From NCBI GenBank assembly GCA_964438025.1, contig CAYTIK010000033.1:1-8538 (forward strand): 8,538 bases of DNA, in the 5' to 3' direction. Source of the DNA: GCA-002790615 sp964438025. Lineage in GTDB: Bacteria; Patescibacteriota; Minisyncoccia; Moranbacterales; UBA2206. Position 1 is the stretch's first letter. Each line of letters begins with the position of its first letter. Position numbers and translations under genes: made by a program. The notes beneath the pieces are model-generated. The model was not told the DNA's origin, did no database searches, and was given only the letters and a program-made list of their open reading frames with translations. Of this stretch, positions 1 to 6,286 are shown piece by piece.

Positions 1-9
1 TTCGCGGAG

Positions 10-38
10 TTGACTTTTTGGCTTAGATGGAGTATAAT
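10..38 (+). promoter_or_regulatory. Sigma-70-type promoter for the CAP-domain gene
   Basis: TTGACT at 10-15 and a perfect TATAAT at 33-38 are separated by exactly 17 bp. A start of transcription near 45 would leave a 5' untranslated leader of about 105 nt before the ATG at 150. This is the best consensus match in the left part of the window and lies directly upstream of an isolated gene that ends in its own terminator. Confidence 0.75.
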
Positions 39-149
39 TAAAGAAGATTAGGTGAGTAAAATTGGTGAAAATTGGCTAAAAAATGGCTGATTTAAAGAAA
101 AAGGGTGTTTCTTGGGTGAAGCACTTTTTTGTTTTTTGTCTGAAAATTT

Positions 150-953
150 ATGATAAAAATACCTAAAAAAACTCAAAAAATATTTGGAGTAGCTGTTTTA
201 ACAGTTGTTTTATTTTTCTCTTTTTTCATCGAGGTTTCAGCTGATCAGACAGTAAGCATAACCTCAGAAGAAATAATTCGGATGGTCAATGATTCCCGCC
301 AGGCAGCGGGTCTGGAAGTTTTAGCGGTCAACGAAAAATTATCCCAAGCCGCCAAAGCCAAAGCCGAAGACATGTTGAAAGAAGGGTATTTTGCCCATAA
401 TTCTCCCAACGGAAAAACACCCTGGTTTTGGATAGAAAAGGCCGGTTATGATTATCGCTATGCCGGGGAAAATTTGGCGATGGATTTTAAAAATGCGCAG
501 GAGCAGCACGCGGCTTGGATGGCCAGTCCGACTCATAAAAAAAATATTTTAAATGATAATTTCCAAGAAATCGGAGTGGCGGTAAAAAACGGCCTGATTG
601 AAGGACATCTGACGACAATAACCATTCAAGAATTCGGTACGCCGATGAGTTTTGTTCCCGTTTCAGTGCCGCAAAAAATTTCCCGTCCGCCGGTTAAACT
701 AGCCGGAGAAGAAAGGAAATCTGATTTGAGCTCAATTCCGGTTTTGGATAAGAAGTTGCTGCAAAATGATTATCTGTCTCCTAAATTCGGTTCTGCTGAT
801 TGGCTGACTTTGGCTTTTATTACATTCCAGGCTTTGATAATTTTGATAATTTCCTTGATTAATCCGATCATCCTTGTTTTTTTAGTATTCCAATCCAGGA
901 ATTTTCAGCCTCCCGTGGCTAAAAAGTTGGAATTAAAAGAACAAACCAGCTAA
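150..953 (+). CDS. Secreted or membrane-anchored CAP-domain (SCP/PR-1 superfamily) protein
   Basis: The 267-residue product has a basic start and a hydrophobic stretch at about 11-30 ending in VSA|D, which could be a cleaved signal peptide or a membrane anchor. A CAP domain follows at about 39-165. Visible CAP marks are FAHNSP (H83), AGENLA (E107), HAAW..SPTHKKNIL (H129) and the EIGVAV strand (E140), matching the His/Glu cluster of the superfamily. A Pro/Lys-rich linker (about 166-217) leads to a second long hydrophobic segment (about 218-247) and a short charged tail, so the protein may be held in the membrane at its C-terminus. Bacterial CAP proteins are extracellular, but their activity is generally unknown, so no reaction is claimed. 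There is no Shine-Dalgarno before the ATG; a 27-codon reading frame (83-166) overlaps the start in another frame. The gene is monocistronic between a promoter and a terminator. Confidence 0.9.
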   Translation: MIKIPKKTQKIFGVAVLTVVLFFSFFIEVSADQTVSITSEEIIRMVNDSRQAAGLEVLAVNEKLSQAAKAKAEDMLKEGYFAHNSPNGKTPWFWIEKAGYDYRYAGENLAMDFKNAQEQHAAWMASPTHKKNILNDNFQEIGVAVKNGLIEGHLTTITIQEFGTPMSFVPVSVPQKISRPPVKLAGEERKSDLSSIPVLDKKLLQNDYLSPKFGSADWLTLAFITFQALIILIISLINPIILVFLVFQSRNFQPPVAKKLELKEQTS

Positions 954-975
954 TTTTGAAATAAAAAAATAGCTT

Positions 976-1015
976 TTAAAATCCCTCCGCCAACTAGCGG
1001 GGGGATTTTAATTTT
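976..1015 (+). terminator. Rho-independent terminator after the CAP gene
   Basis: A 15-bp stem (976-990 with 997-1011) encloses the 6-nt loop CAACTA. The GC core is CCCTCCGC against GCGGGGGG, with one G-U pair, and the A/T ends lead into TTTT at 1012-1015. An A-tract precedes the stem, so it may also work from the opposite strand. Confidence 0.8.
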
Positions 1016-1034
1016 GACTCTAAAGACTCAAGAG

Positions 1035-1099
1035 TTGACCCGGTAGTGAATTTTCGGCCGTTGGACGATTACAAAGCCGAAAATCTACTACCGGGTTGA
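1035..1099. repeat. Palindromic intergenic element with TTGA direct flanks
   Basis: A long inverted repeat pairs 1038-1058 with 1076-1096 around a 17-nt loop. The outer 10 bp (ACCCGGTAGT / ACTACCGGGT) are perfect, two bases mismatch, and the inner 9 bp (ATTTTCGGC / GCCGAAAAT) are perfect. Reading the element as CCCGGTAGT...ACTACCGGG (1039-1095, 57 bp), it is flanked on both sides by TTGA (1035-1038 and 1096-1099), as a 4-bp target duplication would look. It has no T-tract after it, so it is a poor terminator. The form is that of a dispersed REP- or MITE-like repeat; copy number elsewhere cannot be seen here. Confidence 0.65.
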
Positions 1100-1124
1100 C
1101 TTCCGGCTATATTTTTGCTAGACT
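1096..1124 (+). promoter_or_regulatory. Promoter of the lysozyme-like gene, extended -10
   Basis: TTGACT (1096-1101) and TAGACT (1119-1124) are 17 bp apart, and TGC at 1116-1118 forms an extended -10. The -35 box begins exactly at the right end of the palindromic element, within its flanking TTGA copy. Transcription would start near 1131, about 65 nt before the ATG. Confidence 0.65.
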
Positions 1125-1196
1125 AAGCGATAGTTGCCAAAAGACTAATAGAGGCTGTAATTAGGGAAGAATAGGGAGGAAGAAAGCGAATATTAT

Positions 1197-1907
1197 ATGG
1201 GTGATAATTACTTTCTGATGTATCTGCAGGGGTGGAGGAGCAGATTTGGGAACAGAAGAAAAACGGAAAAAAAGAATATTAGACTGGCCTTAGCTGTCTG
1301 CATACTCGGTATGGAGCTGTTTTTTTACGCCTGGGCGGAAGAAAACGCTTTAGCGGAAAAAAGAATCAATTCGCAGGAGATTAATTTAGCTGAATCGGAT
1401 CCCTTAAGCCGTATTGGCAAGGGATTAGTAGCGGAAATTTGCCAATCGTCTAGAAGCTTGAATTTATGTGAAGGCTTGAAAGGGAAAACAGATATCTTGG
1501 AAGAAAGAAAAATTAAGGAGATGATTTCCGGCCATCCGATGGAACAGATGGCTCCGTATTTAGCCAAAGAAAATGGCCAAACTGCTTCTTTTTTGATTGC
1601 GATTGCCAAGAAAGAAAGCAATTGGGGCAAACATTCTCCTCAAAAATCCGGCCGGGATTGTTATAATTATTGGGGTTATCGCGGCGGTTATAAAGAAACA
1701 GAATCCGGGTATAGTTGCTTCGATTCTCCGCAACAGGCGGTAGAAACCGTGGGTGGGCGCATTGACAACTTGATTGGTAAAAAAATTGATACGCCGGCGG
1801 AAATGGTAGTCTGGAAATGCGGCCGGGATTGTGAGGCAGCCGGCGGACAGGCGGCCGCCAATAAATGGATCGCCGATGTGGGACATTATTATCGGAAATT
1901 GAATTAA
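1197..1907 (+). CDS. Membrane-anchored lysozyme-fold (glucosaminidase-like) protein
   Basis: The product has 236 residues. A basic N-terminus is followed by one membrane segment at about 29-47, then a linker, then a C-terminal lysozyme-fold domain at about 115-234. The key motif is FLIAIAKKESNWG with E140 in the place of the catalytic acid of lysozyme-like/endo-beta-N-acetylglucosaminidase domains. It is followed by NYWGYRGGY and a YSCFDSPQQAVETVGG block. Cysteines C82 and C91 lie in the linker and C155, C174, C208 and C212 in the domain, so disulphides outside the cell are possible. The likely job is binding or cleaving peptidoglycan glycan strands, inferred from the fold. Upstream in-frame codons run to a stop without another ATG, so 1197 is the start, although ATG 1218 is also possible. 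A purine-rich AGGGAGGA lies at 1173-1180, about 16 nt away, too far for a normal Shine-Dalgarno. It has its own promoter and terminator. Confidence 0.82.
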   Translation: MGDNYFLMYLQGWRSRFGNRRKTEKKNIRLALAVCILGMELFFYAWAEENALAEKRINSQEINLAESDPLSRIGKGLVAEICQSSRSLNLCEGLKGKTDILEERKIKEMISGHPMEQMAPYLAKENGQTASFLIAIAKKESNWGKHSPQKSGRDCYNYWGYRGGYKETESGYSCFDSPQQAVETVGGRIDNLIGKKIDTPAEMVVWKCGRDCEAAGGQAAANKWIADVGHYYRKLN

Positions 1908-1927
1908 GGCAAGGGCATTTTATTTTA

Positions 1928-1965
1928 AAAAGAGCGACTCAAAAAGTCGCTTTTTTGTTTTTTTT
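1928..1965 (+). terminator. Rho-independent terminator after the lysozyme-like gene
   Basis: GCGACT (1934-1939) pairs with AGTCGC (1945-1950) around a 5-nt CAAAA loop. The stem extends through A/T and one G-U pair (1928-1933 with 1951-1956) and runs into a long T-rich tail up to 1965. It lies only a few bases before the next coding region, so that gene needs its own promoter. Confidence 0.88.
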
Positions 1966-1967
1966 CG

Positions 1968-1975
1968 TGTAAAAT
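1968..1975 (+). promoter_or_regulatory. Possible -10 element for the glycosidase operon
   Basis: TGTAAAAT lies directly after the terminator's T-tail, the only place a promoter for the downstream cluster could be unless transcription reads through. No good -35 is seen 16-18 bp upstream, since that region is the terminator stem. If used, transcription would begin near 1982, making ATG 2004 rather than ATG 1974 the first usable start. Weak evidence. Confidence 0.2.
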
Positions 1976-2003
1976 GAAGCTATTAAATCATGTGTTCAGT
2001 TTT

Positions 2004-3191
2004 ATGCCTTTTCCAAAAAATTTTTTATGGGGAGCGGCCATTTCTTCTTATCAGGTTGAAGGAAATAATTTTAACAATGATTGGTGGGAATGGGAGCAAA
2101 AAGGCAAAATAAAAGATAAATGCGGGAAAGCTTGCGATTATTGGAATCGTTGGCCAGAGGACCATGCTTTGCTTTCGGAGTTGGGAGTGAATGCTTTCCG
2201 TTTATCTCTAGAATGGTCGCGGATCGAACCGGCAGAAGGAAAGTTTTCAGAGGAAGTAATCGCTCATTATCGGGAACTTCTGGCAGATTTAAGAAAACGG
2301 AACATAAAAACAATTGTAACTTTTTGGCACTGGGCTAGCCCATTGTGGTTTCAAAAAAAATACGGTTTTCACAAAAAGGAATCGGCCGCAGTTTTTGTCA
2401 AATATGTGGAAGAAGTAACAAAAAAAATCGGCAGTCTGGTGGATATTTTTGTCGTTATCAATGAACCGATGGTGCCTTTGGGAGAAGGTTATCTGACTGG
2501 CCAATTTCCTCCCGGTTATCGGTCATTTTTTAAATTTTGGCAAGCTCTGAATAATCTGGCACAAGCTTATCGGGAATCTTATCAGAAAATTCATGAGATT
2601 AAAAAAGACGCAATAGTTGGCTTGACTTGCTTGTATAATTGGTATGATGCCGAAGAGGGGAATTTTTTGGAAAAAATAGCTAATAACATAGCTTTAGGAT
2701 TTCAAGTCAATTGGTTTATGAAAAAAGTAAGCCAGCATCAGGATTATTTGGGCTTGGATTATTACCGGTTAGGCAAGATAAAATTTGATCCTAAAAATTC
2801 AGCCTATTTTGGCTTTCGCATAGCCGAAGATGAAAAAAATATCATGAAATGGATGGCTTATCCTGAAGGAATTTTTAGAGTTCTTAAAGAAGCTTGGGAG
2901 AAGTATCATTTGCCCATTTATATTATGGAAAATGGCTTGCCAACGGACAGAGGGCTTATGGATAAAGAGCGGGTAAATTTTATTCAAGAACATTTAAAAT
3001 GGGTTGAGCGAGCGTTGCAAGCAGGAGTTGACGTACGCGGTTATTGCCATTGGTCGCTGCTGGATAATTATGAGTGGCTATCGGGTTTCCAAATGAGGTT
3101 TGGGCTGGCAGAAGTCGATTACCAGACTCTGGAGCGCCAGCCGCGAAAAAGCTTTTACGCGTATAAGGAAATAATAAAAAATAATTCTTAG
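2004..3191 (+). CDS. Family 1 glycoside hydrolase (beta-glucosidase-like), cytoplasmic
   Basis: The 395-residue product shows the GH1 signatures in order: FPKNFLWGAAISSYQVEG at the start (Q17), the FWHW strand (H109), INEP with acid/base E154, YIMENG with nucleophile E309, and WSLLDNYEW (W350, E357, W358) followed by RFGL..VDY. GH1 enzymes are retaining beta-glycosidases acting on glucosides, galactosides and related sugars; the aglycone and sugar cannot be told here. No signal peptide or anchor is present, so it acts in the cytoplasm. An in-frame ATG at 1974 adds ten residues, but family members start right before the FPKxFLWG block and 1974 overlaps a -10-like sequence, so 2004 is preferred. 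It is short for GH1 (usually about 440-480 residues). The usual GxNYY motif reads GLDYY (D252). It is the first gene of a five-gene run, with the transporter gene 2 nt downstream. Confidence 0.93.
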   Translation: MPFPKNFLWGAAISSYQVEGNNFNNDWWEWEQKGKIKDKCGKACDYWNRWPEDHALLSELGVNAFRLSLEWSRIEPAEGKFSEEVIAHYRELLADLRKRNIKTIVTFWHWASPLWFQKKYGFHKKESAAVFVKYVEEVTKKIGSLVDIFVVINEPMVPLGEGYLTGQFPPGYRSFFKFWQALNNLAQAYRESYQKIHEIKKDAIVGLTCLYNWYDAEEGNFLEKIANNIALGFQVNWFMKKVSQHQDYLGLDYYRLGKIKFDPKNSAYFGFRIAEDEKNIMKWMAYPEGIFRVLKEAWEKYHLPIYIMENGLPTDRGLMDKERVNFIQEHLKWVERALQAGVDVRGYCHWSLLDNYEWLSGFQMRFGLAEVDYQTLERQPRKSFYAYKEIIKNNS

Positions 3192-3193
3192 CT

Positions 3194-4117
3194 ATGCATT
3201 GGATTTTTATCGCTATTTTAGCTTATTTCTTGATCGCCCTGCAGATAGTTTTGGATAAGTTTTTACTTTCTTCCAAAAAAGTTTCCCATCCGGCTATTTA
3301 TGCTTTCTATACCGGAATTTTAAGCTTGTTTACTTTGTTTTTGCTGCCTTGGGGCTTTGATTATCCGGGACTTTTTTGGGTCATAGTCTATCTTTTTTTC
3401 GGCTTAGTTTTTATTTATGGAGTTTTGAGCATTTTTTTTGCGATTGCCAGAAGCGAAGCCAGTAGAGTTTTGCCGGTCGTTGGGGTCATAATTCCCATCG
3501 TAACTTATAGCATTGAATATTTCTTTCTGGAAAATAATCTGAACAATTTGCGGATTTTGGGCATTGGGCTTTTGCTCATCGGCGGCCTAATTATTTCCTT
3601 TGAATTTCCGCTTCATCTCAAGCAGAAAAAATTTTTCCAGGGCCTGTATCCTTCTTTGATAGCAGGTATTCTTATAGGTATCGCTTTTTCGGCTTTCAGT
3701 TATTTTTATGATCGAGAAAGGGCTTTTATCAGTGTTTTTATCTGGACCCGTTTAGGACTGGTGGCCGGCGCTTTAAGCTTGCTGATTTTTACCTCTTGGA
3801 GAAAAATCATCCTAAATTCGCTTAGAAATTTCCAACAGGACAAAAAAGAAAAAATTAAGACCAGCAATCTTTTTGTCGGCAATAAAGTTTTGGGAGGAGC
3901 AGGTTCGATCCTGGTTAATTATGCTATTTCTCTAGGCAGCGTGACGGCGGTCAATGCGTTGATTTCCATCCAGTATGTCTTTATTTTTCTCATCGGGATT
4001 GTTTTTGCCAAAGCCTTCCCTCATTTTTTTGAAGAGAAGCATGATCGGATAAGCATCTTGCAAAAACTGGTAGCTATCAGCCTTGTAGGATTGGGTCTGG
4101 TTTTAATTGCGATTTAG
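3194..4117 (+). CDS. EamA/DMT-superfamily 10-TM transporter
   Basis: The 307-residue product is almost wholly hydrophobic with about ten membrane helices, roughly at 2-20, 33-52, 61-85, 90-111, 118-136, 151-170, 177-199, 226-246, 251-273 and 286-306. The first half ends in a typical EamA signature, with AIARSEASRVLP, a proline-containing helix, and then LENNLNNLRILGIGLLLIGG. The second half repeats the layout more loosely (SLGSVTAVNALISIQYVF). A charged loop at about 200-225 divides helices 7 and 8. Drug/metabolite-superfamily proteins export or import amino acids, sugars, nucleotide sugars or other metabolites; the substrate is not readable. It begins 2 nt after the GH1 stop and is followed 10 nt later by another glycosidase gene, which hints at a sugar or glycoside, but that is inference from context. 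No Shine-Dalgarno precedes the ATG, consistent with translational coupling to GH1. Confidence 0.85.
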   Translation: MHWIFIAILAYFLIALQIVLDKFLLSSKKVSHPAIYAFYTGILSLFTLFLLPWGFDYPGLFWVIVYLFFGLVFIYGVLSIFFAIARSEASRVLPVVGVIIPIVTYSIEYFFLENNLNNLRILGIGLLLIGGLIISFEFPLHLKQKKFFQGLYPSLIAGILIGIAFSAFSYFYDRERAFISVFIWTRLGLVAGALSLLIFTSWRKIILNSLRNFQQDKKEKIKTSNLFVGNKVLGGAGSILVNYAISLGSVTAVNALISIQYVFIFLIGIVFAKAFPHFFEEKHDRISILQKLVAISLVGLGLVLIAI

Positions 4118-4127
4118 AAATAAAAAT

Positions 4128-5132
4128 ATGCTAAAAAAGTTTTTTAAAATTTTTCTCTGGTTGGGGCTAGCGTGTTTAGCCGTAATTATTTTACTCTTGG
4201 CCTATTTTAACTTTCCGATTAAAAAAGGCAGCGAGAAAGTAGAATTGGGCGTGACTTTTTCCAGTCGCTACGCTCAGGACATAAAAGTTGATTGGCAAGC
4301 CAATTTTTTGGCACTGCTGGATGATTTGGGCGTGAAAAAAATCCGCCTGCCGATTTATTGGGATTTGGTGGAAAAAAATCCGAGTAAATATGATTTTTCC
4401 CAAGTAGACTGGCAATTGCAGGAAGCCGGAAAACGCCAGGCCGAAATAATTTTAGTTATCGGCCAGAAAGTTCCGCGCTGGCCGGAATGTGCGATTCCTG
4501 GTTGGGCGCAAGATAATGACCAAATAAGAAAATCCAGCCTTTTGAAATTTATTAGCACGGTAGTTAAGCGCTATAAAGATAATGCAACAATTAAGTATTG
4601 GCAAGTGGAAAATGAGCCCTTTTTAGGCTTTGGTATTTGTCCGCCGCTGGATGTGCAATTATTGGATACGGAGATCGGATTGGTGCGGCTGCTTGATCCG
4701 CAAAGAAAAATTATCGTAACCGATAGCGGGGAATTAAGTTTATGGATTGGAGCGGCCAAGAGAGCGGATATTTTCGGCACGACCATGTATCGTACGATTT
4801 GGAAAGAAGAAGTCGGATATTTTACTTATCCCATCGGGCCACGGTTTTTTCACTTTAAAAGATGGTTGGCGCAGTTTTTTTCCGGCCAGGAAAATTTTAT
4901 CGTCATTGAATTACAGGCCGAGCCTTGGATTTCCGGCTTTACTACGCAAAGGCCCTTGGAAGAGCAGTTCCAATCGATGGATGCAGGTAAACTCAAAAAA
5001 AATGTGGAATTTTCCCAAAAAGTCGGCTTTCCCGAAGTTTATCTCTGGGGAGCGGAATGGTGGTATTGGCTGAAAGTGGAAAAAAATCATCCGGAATTGT
5101 GGAATCAAGCTAAGGAGTTGTGGTCTCAATAG
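4128..5132 (+). CDS. Membrane-anchored clan-A (TIM-barrel) glycoside hydrolase-like protein
   Basis: From ATG 4128 the product has 334 residues: a lysine-rich start, one membrane anchor at about 8-27, and an extracytoplasmic TIM-barrel domain (about 38-334). Typical clan-A features are a first-strand LGVTFS motif, LGVKKIRLPIYWDLVEK early in the barrel, KYWQVENEP at strand 4 (acid/base E163), GTTMYRTIW, and FIVIELQAEPW at strand 7 (likely nucleophile E261; E265 is also near). The pattern resembles GH5/GH39/GH42-type retaining enzymes, but the exact family and substrate cannot be assigned by eye. A TTG at 4107 would extend the frame seven codons into the transporter gene; ATG 4128 is preferred because it starts right before the basic, then hydrophobic, anchor. 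It sits 10 nt after the transporter stop and 19 nt before the transpeptidase gene. It probably cleaves glycans outside the membrane, complementing the cytoplasmic GH1. Confidence 0.82.
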   Translation: MLKKFFKIFLWLGLACLAVIILLLAYFNFPIKKGSEKVELGVTFSSRYAQDIKVDWQANFLALLDDLGVKKIRLPIYWDLVEKNPSKYDFSQVDWQLQEAGKRQAEIILVIGQKVPRWPECAIPGWAQDNDQIRKSSLLKFISTVVKRYKDNATIKYWQVENEPFLGFGICPPLDVQLLDTEIGLVRLLDPQRKIIVTDSGELSLWIGAAKRADIFGTTMYRTIWKEEVGYFTYPIGPRFFHFKRWLAQFFSGQENFIVIELQAEPWISGFTTQRPLEEQFQSMDAGKLKKNVEFSQKVGFPEVYLWGAEWWYWLKVEKNHPELWNQAKELWSQ

Positions 5133-5151
5133 ATTTTTTCTTTGCTGTTTT

Positions 5152-6279
5152 ATGCGCAATTATTTCTTGAGCATAGGTATTATTCTTTTTTTGATTTTAA
5201 GCGGGTTTGGCTTGATTTCGGTTTTTTATAATTATCCCCAAATTTTTGAGAATCAGGGAACGCTTATTAAAAAAGAAAATCTTTCTCCTAAAGAAGCGGT
5301 GGTGGTTGATTTTTCTTTTCCAGTTTTAAGCGATGCTTATGCCGGAAAAATTCAAGTATTTCCTAAATTGGCGGTTAATTTTCAGTGGGAAAATTCTGGG
5401 CAAAAGCTGATTATCCAGCCGGAAAAATTTTGGCAGCCGGAAACAACTTATCAAATTTATTTTTCCACAGGCCGCAATGCCTTATTTTTTCCCGTAAAAC
5501 CTTTCAAGTTGAATTTTTCTACGTTAGCCTACCCTCAGGTTAAAAGTTTTTTGCCGGCCGATGGAGCCAAAGACATCATTTTTGATATTAAAGATCCCGT
5601 AGTGGTGGATTTCGATAAATCCGTAGCAGAATTTTTGGTTAAATTTGCCATTGATCCTTTCGGCGATTTAGCCTATCAAAACAATCCGGAAAAGACCCAA
5701 TTTAAAATTCTGCTGAAAGAAAAATCCAAAGAAGGAGAAGTTTATCGTTTTAAGATTTATATCAAATATCGCCAAGACGCAGATGAAAATTACAAGGAGA
5801 TCTACAGCAGTTCTTTTGAAACTTTGCCTCTCTCTCCTGCAAATTGGGAAAAAGATTTTGCGGCCCGCTTACTGCAAGCCAAGAAATTCACTCGAGCTAA
5901 AATTCGAGAAGGCAAGTATATTGATATTAATTTAGCCGTGCAAATATTAAGCGTCTTTGAAAATGGCAAAATCATTGATTCCTATCTCATTTCTTCAGGG
6001 AAAAAAGGCATGGAAACTCCCAAGGGCCAATATGCGATTCGCAACAAAACGCCTAGAGCTTGGTCCAAGGTTTATGGCTTGTATATGCCGTTTTGGATGG
6101 CTCTGGTATCTGATGGAAAATTTGGCATGCATGAATTGCCGGAATGGCCCAGCGGGTATAAGGAAGGCGCCAACCATTTGGGTGTTCCGGTTTCTCATGG
6201 CTGCGTCCGGCTGGGAATTGGGCCGGCTAAGGCGGTGTATAATTGGACAGAAATCGGCACGCCGGTAATTGTTTACTAG
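5152..6279 (+). CDS. L,D-transpeptidase (YkuD) with N-terminal Ig-like domains
   Basis: The 375-residue product has a membrane segment at about 5-26, two beta-rich regions that look like bacterial Ig-like (SbsA/Big_5-type) domains at about 45-124 and 128-225, a short helical linker, and a C-terminal YkuD catalytic domain (about 257-375). The YkuD signature is complete: GMHELP with H327, then SHGCVRLG with H349, nucleophile C351 and R353. The domain ends IGTPVIVY, as usual for the family. YkuD enzymes form 3-3 peptide cross-links in peptidoglycan or attach proteins to it, outside the membrane. The Ig-like part probably serves as a spacer or wall-binding stalk. The gene lies in the run of envelope genes, 19 nt after the glycosidase and 7 nt before the C39-like gene. 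The start has no Shine-Dalgarno; a pyrimidine-rich stretch precedes the ATG. Confidence 0.92.
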   Translation: MRNYFLSIGIILFLILSGFGLISVFYNYPQIFENQGTLIKKENLSPKEAVVVDFSFPVLSDAYAGKIQVFPKLAVNFQWENSGQKLIIQPEKFWQPETTYQIYFSTGRNALFFPVKPFKLNFSTLAYPQVKSFLPADGAKDIIFDIKDPVVVDFDKSVAEFLVKFAIDPFGDLAYQNNPEKTQFKILLKEKSKEGEVYRFKIYIKYRQDADENYKEIYSSSFETLPLSPANWEKDFAARLLQAKKFTRAKIREGKYIDINLAVQILSVFENGKIIDSYLISSGKKGMETPKGQYAIRNKTPRAWSKVYGLYMPFWMALVSDGKFGMHELPEWPSGYKEGANHLGVPVSHGCVRLGIGPAKAVYNWTEIGTPVIVY

Positions 6280-6286
6280 ATTCCCT

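Noticed and set aside
1035..1099. Palindrome read as a rho-independent terminator
   Set aside because: No T-tract follows on the + strand, and a good terminator already lies at 976-1015.
1325..1886. Minus-strand frames opposite the lysozyme-like gene
   Set aside because: They lie antisense to a gene with clear family motifs and show no promoter, ribosome site or recognisable domain of their own.
4107..4127. TTG start extending the clan-A hydrolase upstream
   Set aside because: It overlaps the transporter's 3' end and adds residues before the natural basic and hydrophobic anchor; ATG 4128 fits better.
4747..5073. Alternative + strand frame within the clan-A hydrolase gene (and similar ones at 2120-2338 and 5957-6268)
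   Set aside because: Each is out of frame with a gene whose catalytic motifs are intact, and the translations are compositionally odd with no motif.
6269..6286. TTG start extending the C39-like protein upstream
   Set aside because: It overlaps the transpeptidase stop, and ATG 6287 begins directly at the Lys-rich signal-anchor.
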